64,000 bases of DNA. Source: Pseudomonas pudica. Lineage in GTDB: Bacteria > Pseudomonadota > Gammaproteobacteria > Pseudomonadales > Pseudomonadaceae. Below the pieces are notes generated by a model that was given only the letters and a program-made list of their open reading frames with translations, had not been told where the DNA came from and made no database searches. This document shows positions 43,489-55,665 of the stretch, one piece after another. The stretch lies in NCBI RefSeq assembly GCF_015680405.1, contig NZ_JADLJS010000009.1, positions 109,787 to 173,786 of the forward strand, given 5' to 3'. Each line of letters begins with the position of its first letter. Within the stretch, counting starts at the first letter, position 1. The position numbers were made by a program, and so were the translations under genes.

Positions 43489-46400
43489 TCAAACCGACAG
43501 GTTGAAGTCCGCTGCAGTCACTGTGGTTGCATCCGCCACTCCCACCAGGCGGATGGAGTCGGTAGCACCGATGCTGACCAGCGTGTCCGCGCCGTCATCG
43601 GCGATGGTAACGTTGGCGGCAAAGGTAGCCGCGGTGATGTTGAAGGCAGTGATATCCAGCAGGTCCTGCCCACCCGTCGCATCGCTATCGAAGTTGATGA
43701 TCAGGTCATTGCCGAAGCCTGCGGCGAACTGGAAGACATCATTGCCATCAGTGGCCATCATCGTGTCATCGCCCGCACCGCCGTTGACCGTGTCATCGCC
43801 TGCTGCGCCGTTGAGGAAGTCACTTCCGCTACCACCCGACAGGATGTCGTTGCCATCATCGCCGAACAGCGTGTCGTTGCCTGCCCCGCCGTCCAGGATG
43901 TCGACACCGAGGCCACCATCCAGGCTGTCGTTGCCGTCGCCACCGTTGAGGGTGTCGTTACCTGAACCACCGGTGATGACGTTGTTCAGGGCATTACCGG
44001 TACCGGTGAAGTTGCCGACGCCGAAGTACCTCAGATTCTCCAGGTTGTTGCCCAGCGTCCAGCTGGTCAGCGTCGTGCGCACGAAGTCGGTACCACCCCC
44101 GGCCTGTTCCACGATCACGTCGCCGGCATTGTCGACTACATAGCTGTCATTGCCGGCACCGCCCACCAGTTGGTCGATACCCGCACCACCGTTGAGGAAG
44201 TCGTTGCCGGCTCCGCCGACGATGGTATTGGCCACGGCATTACCCACACCAGTGAAGTTGCCGGTGCCGGTAAAGGTCAGGTTCTCGAGGGTCGCGGCCA
44301 AGGTGTAGGTTGCCAGGCTGGTCTGCACCTGGTCCGTGCCACCGCCAGCAGCCTCGATGACAGTGTCACCCACGTTATCGACAACATAGGTGTCGTTGCC
44401 GGCCCCCCCTGTCATGGTATCTGCGCCTGCCCCACCGTTCAGGACATCATTGCCCGAGCCGCTGGTAATGACGTTGTTCAGGCTGTTACCGGTTCCGACG
44501 AAGTTGCCGGCACCGAAGTAGGAGAGGTTCTCCAGATTATTGGCCAGTGTCCAGCTGGTCAGCGTCGTACGCACCAAGTCGGTACCTGCCCCTGCCTGTT
44601 CCACGAGCACGTCCCCGGCATTATCGACCACATAGCTGTCGTTGCCGGTACCGCCTATCAACAGGTCGATTCCCGCGCCGCCGTTGAGGAAGTCGTTGCC
44701 GGCCCCTCCGACGATGGTGTTGGCCAGACCATTACCTACACCTACAAAATTGCCGGTGCCAGTAAAGCTCAGGTTTTCCAAGGTTGCCGCCAGGGTGTAG
44801 CTCGCCAGGCTGGTGCGCACCAGATCGGAGCCACCGCCCAACACCTCGACGACGATGTCTGCGGTGTTGTCGACGACAAAGGTGTCGTCACCAACTCCGC
44901 CGATCATTGTGTCCGCACCGAGCCCACCGTTGAGTGTGTCGTTGCCGGCGTTGCCAGTGAGGATGTCGTTACCTGAACCGCCAGTGATGACGTTATCCAG
45001 GCCGTTACCAGTACCGACGAAGCTGGCAGCGCCGAAGTAGGTCAGGTTCTCCAGGTTGTTGCCCAGCGTCCAGCTGGCCAGCGTCGTGCGCACCAGATCG
45101 GTACCACCGCCTGCCTGCTCCACGAGCACATCGGCTGCATTGTCGACCACATAGCTGTCGTTACCGGCACCGCCCACCAGCTGGTCGATACCCGCACCAC
45201 CGTTGAGGAAGTCGTTGCCGGCACCACCCACGATGGTATTGGCCAAGGCATTACCCACACCAATGAAGTTGCCGGTGCCAGTAAAGCTCAGGTTCTCCAG
45301 GTTGGCACCCAAGGTGTAGCTTGCCAGGCTGGTCTGCACAAGGTCCGAGCCTCCGCCAGCCGCCTCGCTGACAGTGTCACCAGCGTTGTCGACGACGAAG
45401 GTGTCGTTGCCAGCGCCGCCCGTCATCGCATCTGCACCAAGCCCACCATTGAGCACGTCGTTACCGGCGCCGCCGTCGAGGGTATCGTTGCCATCACCGC
45501 CATCGAGCGTGTCGTTGCCATCGCCACCGAACAACTGATCGAACCCGGTCAGGCCGATGAGCGTGTCGTTACCAGCCAGACCAATCAGGATGTCGTCACC
45601 CACCGAACCGGTCAGCGTATCTGCAGCGGTTGTGCCCACCAGCGTCACGCCTGGGACCGCCGGCACCTCTGCCGTAGGTGCAGAGGTCAACGTTTCCTGA
45701 GCGCCGAACCCATCGGTGTAGCGCACCAGCACGCGCAGTTGGAAGTGGCCCTGCGAAGGACCAGGGGTGAAGGTAGCGGCAGTCGCACCAGCAATGTTGC
45801 TGAACGAGGTACCATTACCTTGCTGCCACTGGAAGCTGAACGCCCCCAGCCCGTCCAGGTCGGCAATACTGCCGGTAAGCGCCGTCAACGTCTGCCCCTG
45901 GGCTGGCGTGGTGTCGCTGATCAGCACGGCACCGGTAGGCGCGTCGTTGACGTTGGCCACCGGGTCGAGGATGTCGGAGGCGATGCTTTCCTGCACGCCG
46001 AAGTCGTCCACATAGCTGACCACCACCCGCATGTTCTGCCCCACCTGTTCCTGGGTAAGGACAAAGGTGCTGCTGATGGCGCCGGCAATATTGACCCAGC
46101 CGAGCCCTCGGTTGGACTGCCACTGGAAGGTGAACTGCGGGTTGCTCAGGCCGTCGGCATCGACGATGGTCGCCGTGTTGGCGGTGAGCGTCTGGTTCTG
46201 CACCAGCAGCCCGGTCACGGTCGGCCCGGCGGTCGGCGCGCTGTTCGCCGCCGAATCGACGATTTCCAGCGTGCCCTTGGCGTCCTGATACACCGCCCGA
46301 ACGCGGATGTTCAGCCCCGCCACATCGTCCGTGACCCGGTAGGTGGCGCCGGTGGCCCGGGAAACTTCGCCGGCAGCGACGAAGGTGATGTCTTCATAGA

Positions 46401-49400
46401 CACCCGAACCTGGCAGGGTCTCGACTTGCCAATAGTACGCCACAGGGCCGTTGATGGCGCCGCTCGCATTGGTGGCGCTGACATTGTCGGCATCGTGTAC
46501 CGCCAGGTTGCTAACCCGCAGCAACTGACCGCTGACCGATGTGTCGTTACGCAGGCCGGTGACAGCGTCGAGGATCGCCAGGTGGCCCGTTGGGCCGGCG
46601 TTGACCGCAGTACCCACACCGGAGGCCTGGGCGCTGTCGGCGAACTGCAGGCGTTCGATACCGGTCAGGCGGTCGACACCATCACGCCCGTCCACCAGGT
46701 CAGTGACGATCACCGAGTTGCCATCGACCACCACGCTATAGTCGCTGGCCACCCCCGAGAACACCGCCGTGTCGTAGCTGTCGGTGCCGCTCAGGATTTC
46801 ACGGACGATCACCAGCTGGCCCGGGTTGTAGGTGCCATTGAGCATCAGCGGCACCATCGGCTCCATGCTGTCGTAGCTGGCGATTTCCGGGCCGGTGCCG
46901 TCGCTGTTGGCGCGCACGCTGATGCGCACGTTCAGCCACTTGTCACCGTCGAGGATGTCGTCGCCACCACGGCCTTCGATCAGGTCGCTACCACTACCGC
47001 CGAGGATGATGTTGCCACCATCGTAGAACGTTGCCCCGGCAGCCAGCAGGCCGGCCAGGCCGTCAATCAGGCTGATGTTGGTCAGCACGCTGCCGTTGGC
47101 GCCATTGGTAGGCAAGGTGGCAGAAGTTTCGCTGTCACCGCGCAGGAAGTCGCCATGGGCCGAACCCGACAGGCCTTCCATGATGTCGAAGCGCACCAGC
47201 GCAGACGCGCCCGAACCCGGTACCGGCGGCACATCGAAGAAGCGGTCGCTGAAGTCGACGGTCACGCCCTGGGCCAGCCCCTTGAAGGTCGCCCAGTCGT
47301 AGCCGGAACCACCGATGTAGCGGTCACCGAAGCCCAGGCTGCCAACCATGATGTCGTCGCCGCCTTCACCGTTGAACTTGTCGTTCTCGTTGCCTCCGAT
47401 GAACACGTCGTTGCCGATGATCGGGTCGTTGCCGAGCGGGTCGAAGTTGTCGCCAGGCGCACCGTCCGAGGTGCCCTTCTCGATCCAGTCGTCACCTTCG
47501 TTGCCCATGTCCTGCTCGTTGGCCTTGCTGCCCAGGATGAAGTCGTTGCCCTGGCCGCCGATGGCTTCGGAGGCGTCCTCACCGGTGACGATGAAGTCGT
47601 TGCCGAAACCGCCGATGATCAGGTTGACGCCATTACCGCCGTGCAGCACATCGTTGCCGTCGCCGCCCTGGATGTTGTCGTCACCACCCATGTCGCTGAT
47701 GATGTCGTCGCCGGCACCACCACGCAGCTGGTCGTTGCCATCGCCACCTTCGATGCGGTCGTTGCCACCATCGCCCCAGACCGTGTCGTCACCCTCGCTG
47801 GAGACCAGGATGTCGTCACCGTCGGTGCCACCCAGCACGATGTGCTGGTCACCGGCATAGCGGATGTAGTTGGTGTCCGGGCCTGCTGTCAGCGGGCTGT
47901 CGCGGAACACCACCTGCTCGCCGTTTTCGCCCAGTGGGTCGGCATTGCCCAGGCCTTCGTTGAACTGCTTGCTCTGGTCCACTTCCAGGTAGAAGCCCGG
48001 GTCGGAGAACACCAGGCCCGGCAGGTGGGTGGCCGAGGTGTTGGCCATGATCAGCTTGGCGAACGAGTTGCTTTCCAGTTCGGCGTTCATCGACAGGCCA
48101 GCAGTGCGCTCCAGGTAGTAGAAGCGGTCGCCGTCCTGCAGTTTCTCCATCTGGTTCTCGAACACGAAGTTGAAGGTGGTGCCGAGCATGCCGCCGAACG
48201 GGGTTTTCGCCTCCGCCAGGCCGCCGATCCACAGGTCGATGGCATCGACCCCGGTCACGGTCACCGCCCGCAGGTCATCGACGGTGCCGAGTACGCCATC
48301 CTTGCCAGGAAGCGTGACATTGGCATAGGCACCGGTGCTGTTGAGGAAGTCCAGGCGATCGGCTGGTGCGCCGTCGCCGCCGAACACCAAGGCCATGGCT
48401 GCCGCACGTTTTTCCAGCAACGTGGTAGCCCCGGTGATGGTGCTGTGGGTGCCGTAGGCAGCAATGAAGTTGATCAGCGACTCCGGATGCTTCAGGTGCT
48501 GCACCAGGTCGACCCAGCTGGTGTAAGGCTTGAGCTGGGTATCGCCGGTTTGCGCGTAGATGTCGCGGCGCACAGCGTTCAGCGAAGGGATACCGACGTC
48601 GCGGCCGCGGGCGATGTTGATCGCCGGCAGGTCCAGGGGCAGGCCGAGCAGGTTGTTGCGCAGCGCCTCGGTGACGAACTCGTCGATCTCGTTACCGGCC
48701 TGGCGGGTGACCCCGCGCACGATGGCGCTGGTGGCATCCTCGGGGGTGACACCGCTGGCGGCATACGCCAGCGGGTTGAGGAACGCCGCGATCAGGCCCA
48801 GTTGCTGGTCGGGATTGGCGCTGGCCGGGTCGCTGATGACGTTGAAGTCGACGTCGAAGCGGTCGACGGTCTCGGTCAGCATCGAGTGGCCGAAGCGGTA
48901 CACGGTGTGTGCGAACTCGGCAACGATCGACGCATCGAGGTCGACGTCATACACCTGGGTCGGGGCGAAGAACAGGTCGACACGCGGTTGCACGGTGCGG
49001 GCGAACTCCTCGAACACCAGGTGCTGGTACTGCATTTCGGTACCGAACTTGGCCGCCTGGAACAAGCGCTCGCCATTCCACACCAGTGCGTCGATTGCGG
49101 CCTGGTCGGCCGGCAGCACGGCTATCGGGTTGAGCAACCACTCGTTGATGAAGGCCAGGTCACCCGAATCGAGCACGGTGTCCATGGTCTGCGCCACCAG
49201 CCGGTTGTGCTCGGAGTGGAAGATCGCATGCACGGCAGTCAGGCCGATGTTCTCGTTGACCCGGCCGTCGCCGGCGATGTAGTGCGCATCGAGCAGCTCG
49301 TTGTCGTAGGCCAGGTTGGCGCCGGTCTGCGGGTTCACCGGCACGGCGTTGCCCACGTCGGTATCGGCATCAGGCACCAGTATGCCATTGCTGAACACCG

Positions 49401-52400
49401 GCACGGCATTGTGCGCGATGTCGGCAAGGAACTGGTGGCCGGTGCGCACGGCGTTGGTCAGGTCGATCGGCGCTAGCGGGTTGCCTTCGACCTGTTGGTC
49501 GTCGGCCGTGCCGGCAATGCCATCGGCCCCTTTCATGATCACCATCGGGAAGCCGTTGGGCCCCTTGATGAAGTTGCCGTAGGCATCGGTCGCCAGCAGC
49601 GGCACGTTGTCGACGTCAGCATCGGTCAGGTTGATGCCCAGTACGTCACGGGCTTGGGCCTTGACCACCTTCCAGGTCGCCATGCCACCAATTTCGGTGT
49701 CGTCGGCGGTACCGTAACGGCCGTCGGCGCCCAAGTCCCGGTTGGTGATCAACCGGCCAGTAGCGACAGGCCCGTCGTCGGTCAGCACATAACCGCGCAG
49801 GAACACCTGGTGCGAAGGATGCGAGCTGTAGGTCTGGTTCTGGTCCACGAACGGGGTGGTGGTATTGGTGTGCTCGTGGATGTCATCGGCATTGCCGAGG
49901 ATGCCATCCGGCCCGGGCAGGTTGGTGGCACGGGTCACCACCATGAAGTTGGTGAAACCGCCCTCCACGTACAGCGGGTCATCCGGTTGCAGCGGGATGT
50001 AGATGGTGCCGGAGCCCCCCTTGGTGACCAGGTCCAGGCCATGGTCGAAGAACTGCCCGAAGAAGGTCATCCAGGCGTTGAACGGCGCGGACAGGCCAGC
50101 ATCGGCGGCGGTGTTCTCGAACAGGTACACGTCGTGGTCGTCGGCGGTGCCGAACTGGCCGTCCATGCCCGGGCTGGCGACGATGCGCACGCCGTCCTTG
50201 AGCACGTCGTCGTTGCCCACGGCGCCGAAGTTGAGCACGCCGTCCGCACCGGGGTCATACGCGGTGGCATAGGCCGCCGGGTTGTTGGAGGTCTGGTCGA
50301 CCACCAGGTTACTGATGGTGCGTGGTTGCGAGTCGAATACCGGGCCGCTGGTCTGCTCGTACGACGAGCCCGGAATGGCCGGCGAACCAGGGCCGAAGAA
50401 GCCGGCCGGTGCACCCTCGGCCGGGTTGAACACTGGGTCGGTCACGCGCGGGAAGACGTTGTCGGCAGCACCGTACTGCGTGTTGTTGATACCGTTGAGG
50501 TTCATCAGGTTGTTGTTCGAACCATCCACCGCCCGCAGGCCCAGTGGCGCGCGAATGTTGGGCAGCAGCGAGAGGATATCTGCCCCGTTGGCGTCGGCCT
50601 CGGCAATCTTGATCTGCTCGAGGATGAAGTTGAGGTCGGAACGCACCATGTGCAACCCGGCACCGCCAGCCGTGGCATCCGCCACCGGCGTGGCTGGTGT
50701 CGGTACCACAGGCGCGCCCGGTTGCACCACGGTGGTGGGCTGGGAGAACAGCACTTCGGTGGTGCCATGGGCGTCCTGGTAGATCGCCTTGACCCGAAGG
50801 GACAACCCGGCCAGGTCTGGTGACACCTTGAACGAGGTGCCGTCGGCACTCTGGAACGCCAGGTCGCCGGCCGGCAGCAGGATGATGTCTTCGAACACAC
50901 CGCTGCCCGGGGTAGCCTCGAACTGCCAGTAGTACGACACCGACCGGTCGGCGAGCGTGCCCAACGGGTTGCCGGCACTGATGTTATCGGCATCCCGCAC
51001 GCCGGCCACGTTAACCGTAAGCAGATCGCCCACGGTTATAGCACCGCCGTTGCCGTCGGTAATGGCCGGGCTGCCGACAGGTTGCGCATTCACGCCTTCC
51101 ACCAGCACCCGCTGGCTGTCGGCGAACTGCAGGCGTTCGATGTGCAACAGGGTATCGACGCCATCGCGGCCAGCCACGTTGTCGGTCACCGTCCAGACAT
51201 CATCGGATGTGTCGAGCGTACCTTTGGTGTTCTGAGTCACCGTGTACTCGCTCTGCACCCCCGAGAACACCGCCGTGTCGAACGCCGCTCCACCTGTCGA
51301 GGTGCCAGGCAGGATTTCCCGCACGGCCTTGAGCTGCCCGGGGTTATAGGTACGGTCGAGCATGAACGGAATCATGTCGACCATGCTGTCGAAGCTGGCG
51401 ATCTCGGGGCCGGTGTGGTCGACGTCTCCCGGGGCATACACGGCAATGCGCACGTTGAGCCACTTGTCGCCGTCGATCAGGTCATCCCCCCCGCGGCCTT
51501 CGATCAGGTCGCTGCCGTTGCCGCCAAGCATGATGTTGCCGGTGGCAAAGCCGGTGGTCGGCAACCCGGCATCGGCCAGGAACTGCTGCAGGCCACGGAT
51601 CAGTGCCACGTTGGTCAGCGCACTGCCGGTGGCACCGCCGTGGTTGAGGATGGTCACGGCATCGACATCATCGCCCTTGAGCACATCGGCGAAGTTCGAG
51701 CCGGACACGCCCTCGACTTCGGCGAAGCGGTCGAGGATGGAAGCCGGCGAAGCGCCGACCGGGTTGAAAATGCCGGTGTTCTGGTTCGGTGCGTTGCCAT
51801 GGGGTTGAGCCAGGGCAGCCAAGCTCAGGTCGACGGTGACACCAACCTGGTCATTCTTGTTGGTAATCCAGTCGAAGCCGGACATGCCGTCCATCTTGTC
51901 CTGGGCGTCGCTGCCGACAAAGATGTCGTCACCGCCCTCCCCGATCATTTCGTCGAAGCCACCGCCACCGACGAAGATGTCGTTGCCGATCACTTCGTCA
52001 CCCAGCAGCGGCGCGAAGTTGTCGCCAGGTGCACCGTCCTGGGTGCCCTTCTCGATCCAGTCGTCCCCCTCGTTGCCGGTCGGTGGCAGGTTGGTCTTGG
52101 CGCCGAGGATGAAGTCGTCGCCCTGGCCGCCGAATGTGGTGCTGATGTCTTCGGTGGTGATGATGAAGTCCTGGCCGTTGCCGCCCAGGATCAGGTTACC
52201 GCCCACCAGCATGCTGCCGGCGACGATCACATCGTTGCCGTCGTTGCCTTCCAGGCGGTTGTCGCCGAAGGAGTCGGTGATGATGTCGTCACCGGCGCCG
52301 CCCAGGACCGCATCGTTGCCCGCACCGCCTTCAAGGGTGTCGTTGCCGGCGTCACCGTATAGGGTATCGTCGCCCTCACCGGAGATGATGATGTCGTTGC

Positions 52401-55122
52401 CGGAGGTGCCGCCCAGCACCACGTGGTCTTCGCCGGTGTAATGCAGGAAGTTCGTGTCGGTACCCACGGTATCGGGGTTGTCGCGAATCACCAGCGGCAC
52501 CACTTCGACACCGTTGATCATGATGCCGCCCGTCGGGTCGGCTCGGCCGTCGGCGCCCAGGCCGGTGAACTGCTTGGTCTGGTCCACCTCCAGGGTGAAG
52601 GTGGGCGTGAGGAACACGGTGTTCGACAGGTGGGTGACATCGGAGTTGAGCATGATCAGCTTGGCGAAGGAGTTGTTCTCCAGTTCGGTGCCGAAGTTCA
52701 TGCCCGCGGTGCGCGACAGGTAGTAGAACCGGTCGCCGTTCTGCAGGGCTTCCAGCTGGGTCTCGAAGACGAAGTTGAAGCTGGAGCCGAGCATGCCGCC
52801 GAATGGCATCTTCTGCTCTGCCAGGCCACCGACCCAGAAGTCGATATCATCGACGCCGGTCACGGTCACCCCGCTGATGTCATCGGCGGTGCCGGGGATG
52901 CCGTCCGCGCCGGCCAGTGTCACGTTGGCATAGGCGCCGGTGCCGTTGAGGAAGTCCAGGCGGTCCGCTGGCGCGCCGTCACCACCAAGCACCAGCGCCA
53001 CGGCGGCGGCGCGCTTGGCCGCTTCGGTGTCCGCCCCGGTGATGGTGGTGTGGGTGCCGTAGGCAGCGATGAAGTTGATCAGCGACGCCGGGTGCTTGAG
53101 ATGGTCGGCAAAGTCGGCCCAGCTGATGTACGGCTTGAGCTGACTGTCGCCGGTCATGGCGTAGAAATCGCGCCGCGCCTCGTTGAGGGTGGGGATGCCG
53201 GTATCACGGCCACGGGCAATGTTCAGCGCGGGCAGATCCAGCGGCAGGCCAAGCAGGTTGTTGCGCAGCGCCTCGGTGACGAACTCGTCGATTTCGTTGC
53301 CCAGCTGACGGGTGACGCCGCGGATGATCGCGCCGGCCGCTTCATCGGCGGTAGCGCCACTGCCAGCGAAGGCCAGCGGGTTGAGGAAGGCAGCGATCAG
53401 GCCGAGCTGCGGGTCGCCGTTCACCGGGGCGAATGCCGGGTCGAAGCGGTCGACGGTCTCGGTCAGCATCGAGTGACCGAAGCGGTACACCACATGGGCG
53501 AACTCGGCGAGGATGGCCGGGTCGATCGAGGTGTCGTAGCCGTTGGGGGCGAGGAATTCGTCGATCTGCGGCTGGATGGTGCGGGCGAACTCTTCGAACA
53601 CCAGGTGCTGGTACTGCATCTCGGTGCCGAACTTGGCAGCCTGGAACAGCCGCTCGCCGTCCCATACCAGCGCGGCGATTTCGGCGGGCGTGGTGGGGAT
53701 GGCAGCAACATCATCGATCAGCCACTGGTTGAGGAACGCCAGGTCGCCGGAAGCCAGCAGGGTGTCCTTGGTCTGCTGCACCAGGCGGTTGTGCTCGGAG
53801 TGGAACACATGGTGCACGGCAGTGAGGCCGATGTTCTCGTTCACCCGGCCGTCGCCGGCGATGTAGTGGGCGTCGAGCAGTTCGTTGTCGTAGGTCAGGT
53901 TGTTGCCACCCGGCCCCACCGGCTGTGCGTTGCCCACAGCAGTATCGGCGTCGGCCTGCAGCACACCGTTCACGATCACCGGCGCGGCGTTGTGGGCGAT
54001 GTCGTCAAGGAAGCCATGCCCGGTGCTCACGGCATTGGCCAGGCTGATCGGCGCGTCGCGGTTGCCTTCGACCAGCGTGGTGACGTCGTCGGCGGTACCG
54101 GCGATGCCGTCGGCGCCATTGTTCACGCGCATCACTACCTGCGGCATGCCGTTGGGCCCGCGCAGGAAGTTGCCGTAGGGGTCGGTGGCCAGCAGCGGCA
54201 CGCTGTGCACGTCGGCGTCGGTCAGGTTGATGCCGAGCAGGTCGCGGGCCTGGGCCTTGACCACTGCCCAGGTGGCCATGCCACCGTTTTCGCCATTGCC
54301 ATCGTCAGCAGTGCCGAAGCGGCCATCGGCGCCCAGATCACGGTTGGTGATAAGCCGCCCGGTGGCTACCGGGTCGCCTGCGGCGTTGAGCGTGTACTCA
54401 CGCAGGAATACCTGGTGCGAGGGGTGCGAACTGTAGGTCTGGCTCTGGTCGACAAACGGCGAAGTGGTGTTGGTCTGGCCATCGTCCGCGGTACCCACCA
54501 CACCATCGGCGCCTGCGGTACGCACGGCCCGCGACAGCACCATGAAGTTGGTCGGGCTGCCCTCAACGAACAGCGGGTCGTCCGGTTGCAGCGGAATGAA
54601 CACGAAGTCGGTGCTGCTCTTGGTCACCAGGTCCAGACCGTGGTCGAAGAACTGCCCGAAGAAGGTCATCCAGGCGTTGAAGCCGGCGGTCAGGCCGACG
54701 TCGGGCGACACGTTGGGAATGAAAAACACTTCTTTGTCGTCAGCGGTACCGAATACCCCGTCGATGCCGGGGCTGATCACCGGGGCGGCGCCGCCATTGG
54801 CTTCGACTGCGGCCGGGTTGTTCGCCGTCTGGTCGACGATCAGGTTGCTGATGGTACGTGGTTGCGAGTCGGTGACCGTACCGGTGCCGGCATAGGCGCC
54901 GGTGAAGGACGGACTGAGCAGGCGCAGGAATGAATTGTCGGCGGCGCCGAACTCACTCTGCCCGGTCACCAGGTTGTTGTAGCTGCCGTCCACGGTGCGC
55001 AGGCCGAACGGTACCTGGCTGTTGGGCAGCAGGTCGATCAGGCTCGCGCCATCGGCGTGGGCTTCGGCGATGAAAATCTGCTGAAGGATGAACTCCAGGT
55101 CCGACTTGCTGAAATCTGCCAT
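43489..55122 (-). CDS. pehA: Giant secreted double heme-peroxidase/RTX protein (PehA-like)
   Basis: 3877 residues from the ATG at 55122 (GAGGG upstream). Two homologous modules occupy about 1-1480 and 1490-2950, each with an animal-type (peroxinectin-like) heme peroxidase domain. Distal His: H161 and H1694 in FFDHGLDL. Proximal His in [17 protein letters not shown]. Each module carries five GxDGxxGTADD inserts, described in P. putida PehA as a calcium site, and an RTX block (about 895-1095 and 2424-2640). Two Ig-like repeats follow (about 2960-3150), then RTX and haemolysin-type repeats (about 3155-3800), and a C-terminal type I secretion signal ending ADFNLSV. The exporter genes are divergent at 55666. 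Confidence 0.93.
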   Translation of the reverse strand: MADFSKSDLEFILQQIFIAEAHADGASLIDLLPNSQVPFGLRTVDGSYNNLVTGQSEFGAADNSFLRLLSPSFTGAYAGTGTVTDSQPRTISNLIVDQTANNPAAVEANGGAAPVISPGIDGVFGTADDKEVFFIPNVSPDVGLTAGFNAWMTFFGQFFDHGLDLVTKSSTDFVFIPLQPDDPLFVEGSPTNFMVLSRAVRTAGADGVVGTADDGQTNTTSPFVDQSQTYSSHPSHQVFLREYTLNAAGDPVATGRLITNRDLGADGRFGTADDGNGENGGMATWAVVKAQARDLLGINLTDADVHSVPLLATDPYGNFLRGPNGMPQVVMRVNNGADGIAGTADDVTTLVEGNRDAPISLANAVSTGHGFLDDIAHNAAPVIVNGVLQADADTAVGNAQPVGPGGNNLTYDNELLDAHYIAGDGRVNENIGLTAVHHVFHSEHNRLVQQTKDTLLASGDLAFLNQWLIDDVAAIPTTPAEIAALVWDGERLFQAAKFGTEMQYQHLVFEEFARTIQPQIDEFLAPNGYDTSIDPAILAEFAHVVYRFGHSMLTETVDRFDPAFAPVNGDPQLGLIAAFLNPLAFAGSGATADEAAGAIIRGVTRQLGNEIDEFVTEALRNNLLGLPLDLPALNIARGRDTGIPTLNEARRDFYAMTGDSQLKPYISWADFADHLKHPASLINFIAAYGTHTTITGADTEAAKRAAAVALVLGGDGAPADRLDFLNGTGAYANVTLAGADGIPGTADDISGVTVTGVDDIDFWVGGLAEQKMPFGGMLGSSFNFVFETQLEALQNGDRFYYLSRTAGMNFGTELENNSFAKLIMLNSDVTHLSNTVFLTPTFTLEVDQTKQFTGLGADGRADPTGGIMINGVEVVPLVIRDNPDTVGTDTNFLHYTGEDHVVLGGTSGNDIIISGEGDDTLYGDAGNDTLEGGAGNDAVLGGAGDDIITDSFGDNRLEGNDGNDVIVAGSMLVGGNLILGGNGQDFIITTEDISTTFGGQGDDFILGAKTNLPPTGNEGDDWIEKGTQDGAPGDNFAPLLGDEVIGNDIFVGGGGFDEMIGEGGDDIFVGSDAQDKMDGMSGFDWITNKNDQVGVTVDLSLAALAQPHGNAPNQNTGIFNPVGASPASILDRFAEVEGVSGSNFADVLKGDDVDAVTILNHGGATGSALTNVALIRGLQQFLADAGLPTTGFATGNIMLGGNGSDLIEGRGGDDLIDGDKWLNVRIAVYAPGDVDHTGPEIASFDSMVDMIPFMLDRTYNPGQLKAVREILPGTSTGGAAFDTAVFSGVQSEYTVTQNTKGTLDTSDDVWTVTDNVAGRDGVDTLLHIERLQFADSQRVLVEGVNAQPVGSPAITDGNGGAITVGDLLTVNVAGVRDADNISAGNPLGTLADRSVSYYWQFEATPGSGVFEDIILLPAGDLAFQSADGTSFKVSPDLAGLSLRVKAIYQDAHGTTEVLFSQPTTVVQPGAPVVPTPATPVADATAGGAGLHMVRSDLNFILEQIKIAEADANGADILSLLPNIRAPLGLRAVDGSNNNLMNLNGINNTQYGAADNVFPRVTDPVFNPAEGAPAGFFGPGSPAIPGSSYEQTSGPVFDSQPRTISNLVVDQTSNNPAAYATAYDPGADGVLNFGAVGNDDVLKDGVRIVASPGMDGQFGTADDHDVYLFENTAADAGLSAPFNAWMTFFGQFFDHGLDLVTKGGSGTIYIPLQPDDPLYVEGGFTNFMVVTRATNLPGPDGILGNADDIHEHTNTTTPFVDQNQTYSSHPSHQVFLRGYVLTDDGPVATGRLITNRDLGADGRYGTADDTEIGGMATWKVVKAQARDVLGINLTDADVDNVPLLATDAYGNFIKGPNGFPMVIMKGADGIAGTADDQQVEGNPLAPIDLTNAVRTGHQFLADIAHNAVPVFSNGILVPDADTDVGNAVPVNPQTGANLAYDNELLDAHYIAGDGRVNENIGLTAVHAIFHSEHNRLVAQTMDTVLDSGDLAFINEWLLNPIAVLPADQAAIDALVWNGERLFQAAKFGTEMQYQHLVFEEFARTVQPRVDLFFAPTQVYDVDLDASIVAEFAHTVYRFGHSMLTETVDRFDVDFNVISDPASANPDQQLGLIAAFLNPLAYAASGVTPEDATSAIVRGVTRQAGNEIDEFVTEALRNNLLGLPLDLPAINIARGRDVGIPSLNAVRRDIYAQTGDTQLKPYTSWVDLVQHLKHPESLINFIAAYGTHSTITGATTLLEKRAAAMALVFGGDGAPADRLDFLNSTGAYANVTLPGKDGVLGTVDDLRAVTVTGVDAIDLWIGGLAEAKTPFGGMLGTTFNFVFENQMEKLQDGDRFYYLERTAGLSMNAELESNSFAKLIMANTSATHLPGLVFSDPGFYLEVDQSKQFNEGLGNADPLGENGEQVVFRDSPLTAGPDTNYIRYAGDQHIVLGGTDGDDILVSSEGDDTVWGDGGNDRIEGGDGNDQLRGGAGDDIISDMGGDDNIQGGDGNDVLHGGNGVNLIIGGFGNDFIVTGEDASEAIGGQGNDFILGSKANEQDMGNEGDDWIEKGTSDGAPGDNFDPLGNDPIIGNDVFIGGNENDKFNGEGGDDIMVGSLGFGDRYIGGSGYDWATFKGLAQGVTVDFSDRFFDVPPVPGSGASALVRFDIMEGLSGSAHGDFLRGDSETSATLPTNGANGSVLTNISLIDGLAGLLAAGATFYDGGNIILGGSGSDLIEGRGGDDILDGDKWLNVRISVRANSDGTGPEIASYDSMEPMVPLMLNGTYNPGQLVIVREILSGTDSYDTAVFSGVASDYSVVVDGNSVIVTDLVDGRDGVDRLTGIERLQFADSAQASGVGTAVNAGPTGHLAILDAVTGLRNDTSVSGQLLRVSNLAVHDADNVSATNASGAINGPVAYYWQVETLPGSGVYEDITFVAAGEVSRATGATYRVTDDVAGLNIRVRAVYQDAKGTLEIVDSAANSAPTAGPTVTGLLVQNQTLTANTATIVDADGLSNPQFTFQWQSNRGLGWVNIAGAISSTFVLTQEQVGQNMRVVVSYVDDFGVQESIASDILDPVANVNDAPTGAVLISDTTPAQGQTLTALTGSIADLDGLGAFSFQWQQGNGTSFSNIAGATAATFTPGPSQGHFQLRVLVRYTDGFGAQETLTSAPTAEVPAVPGVTLVGTTAADTLTGSVGDDILIGLAGNDTLIGLTGFDQLFGGDGNDTLDGGDGNDTLDGGAGNDVLNGGLGADAMTGGAGNDTFVVDNAGDTVSEAAGGGSDLVQTSLASYTLGANLENLSFTGTGNFIGVGNALANTIVGGAGNDFLNGGAGIDQLVGGAGNDSYVVDNAADVLVEQAGGGTDLVRTTLASWTLGNNLENLTYFGAASFVGTGNGLDNVITGGSGNDILTGNAGNDTLNGGLGADTMIGGVGDDTFVVDNTADIVVEVLGGGSDLVRTSLASYTLAATLENLSFTGTGNFVGVGNGLANTIVGGAGNDFLNGGAGIDLLIGGTGNDSYVVDNAGDVLVEQAGAGTDLVRTTLTSWTLANNLENLSYFGAGNFVGTGNSLNNVITSGSGNDVLNGGAGADTMTGGAGNDTYVVDNVGDTVIEAAGGGTDQVQTSLATYTLAATLENLTFTGTGNFTGVGNAVANTIVGGAGNDFLNGGAGIDQLVGGAGNDSYVVDNAGDVIVEQAGGGTDFVRTTLTSWTLGNNLENLRYFGVGNFTGTGNALNNVITGGSGNDTLNGGDGNDSLDGGLGVDILDGGAGNDTLFGDDGNDILSGGSGSDFLNGAAGDDTVNGGAGDDTMMATDGNDVFQFAAGFGNDLIINFDSDATGGQDLLDITAFNITAATFAANVTIADDGADTLVSIGATDSIRLVGVADATTVTAADFNLSV
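43950..45450 (-). repeat. Tandem DNA repeat (three A-B units of about 0.5 kb) in the peroxidase gene
   Basis: The 3' part of the gene holds three copies of a two-part unit: an A part ([23 protein letters not shown]) and a B part (SWTLxNNLENLxYFGxxxFxGTGN), separated by RTX nonapeptides. Period is about 490-520 bp. Near-identical blocks such as the one encoding [19 protein letters not shown] recur in each. It is a target for recombination and for assembly collapse. Confidence 0.85.
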
Positions 55123-55665
55123 TTCAATTGCCCTCGATCTGTCCGGAGATGACACAGGGCAACAGGGTCCTTCCCGCGCCCAGTCAGTGTTGACGTGCGC
55201 AGATACTGGTTCGGTATTACAGGTGCAGTGGGCACAACACTCTTGTGCTGGCTCCCACTGGCCTAATCATTCGCAAGCCGGCACCGCTGTCAGGGGGCCT
55301 TGTTAAGCATGCGATACAGCTGTAACGCACATGCATCGACCCCAGCTCGCACAGGGCCCGAATACTTCAGACTAAAGTCGTAGGGCAAAACATTGTCAAT
55401 ATCCCGTCAAAAAAATCATCGCTCGATGATAATGCGATGCAACTAGCTGTTTTTTTGGCACTTATGAAAAGTTCAGAGATTTTATAGAGCGAAACGATAT
55501 TACCGGCCACCCAGCTGCAACCTACGCTCCAGCATGTGGGAGCAGCGCAGCGTTTTGGACCATTCGCCCTTAGAGCGACCCGCCTGCGAGCCGACCAGAA
55601 GCCACAACTACCGCTGTACGGGGCGCCGCAAGGGCTTCCCGATTTGCGATAAAAGGGAGGCCCCG
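55123..55665. promoter_or_regulatory. 543-bp divergent intergenic region of the peroxidase and its exporter
   Basis: No gene is supported here. The 55370-55490 part is AT-rich and contains a perfect 7-bp inverted repeat ATCATCG-CT-CGATGAT (55415-55430), an operator-like palindrome. Promoters for both directions must lie here. I recognise no RpoN promoter. The remainder (55560-55650) is GC-rich leader before the exporter, whose ribosome site is AGGGAGG. Confidence 0.5.

Noticed and set aside
43950..45600. Regular short repeats that might suggest a CRISPR array.
   Set aside because: The repeats are in frame and encode RTX nonapeptides (GGxGxDxLx). There are no unique spacers of constant length and no cas genes.
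45739..49476. Very long open frame (about 1245 codons) on the + strand, opposite the peroxidase gene, and similar ones at 52423-54933 and 62134-63921.
   Set aside because: They are antisense to strongly recognisable proteins, have low-complexity compositions and no domain or ribosome site. They arise from GC-rich third positions.
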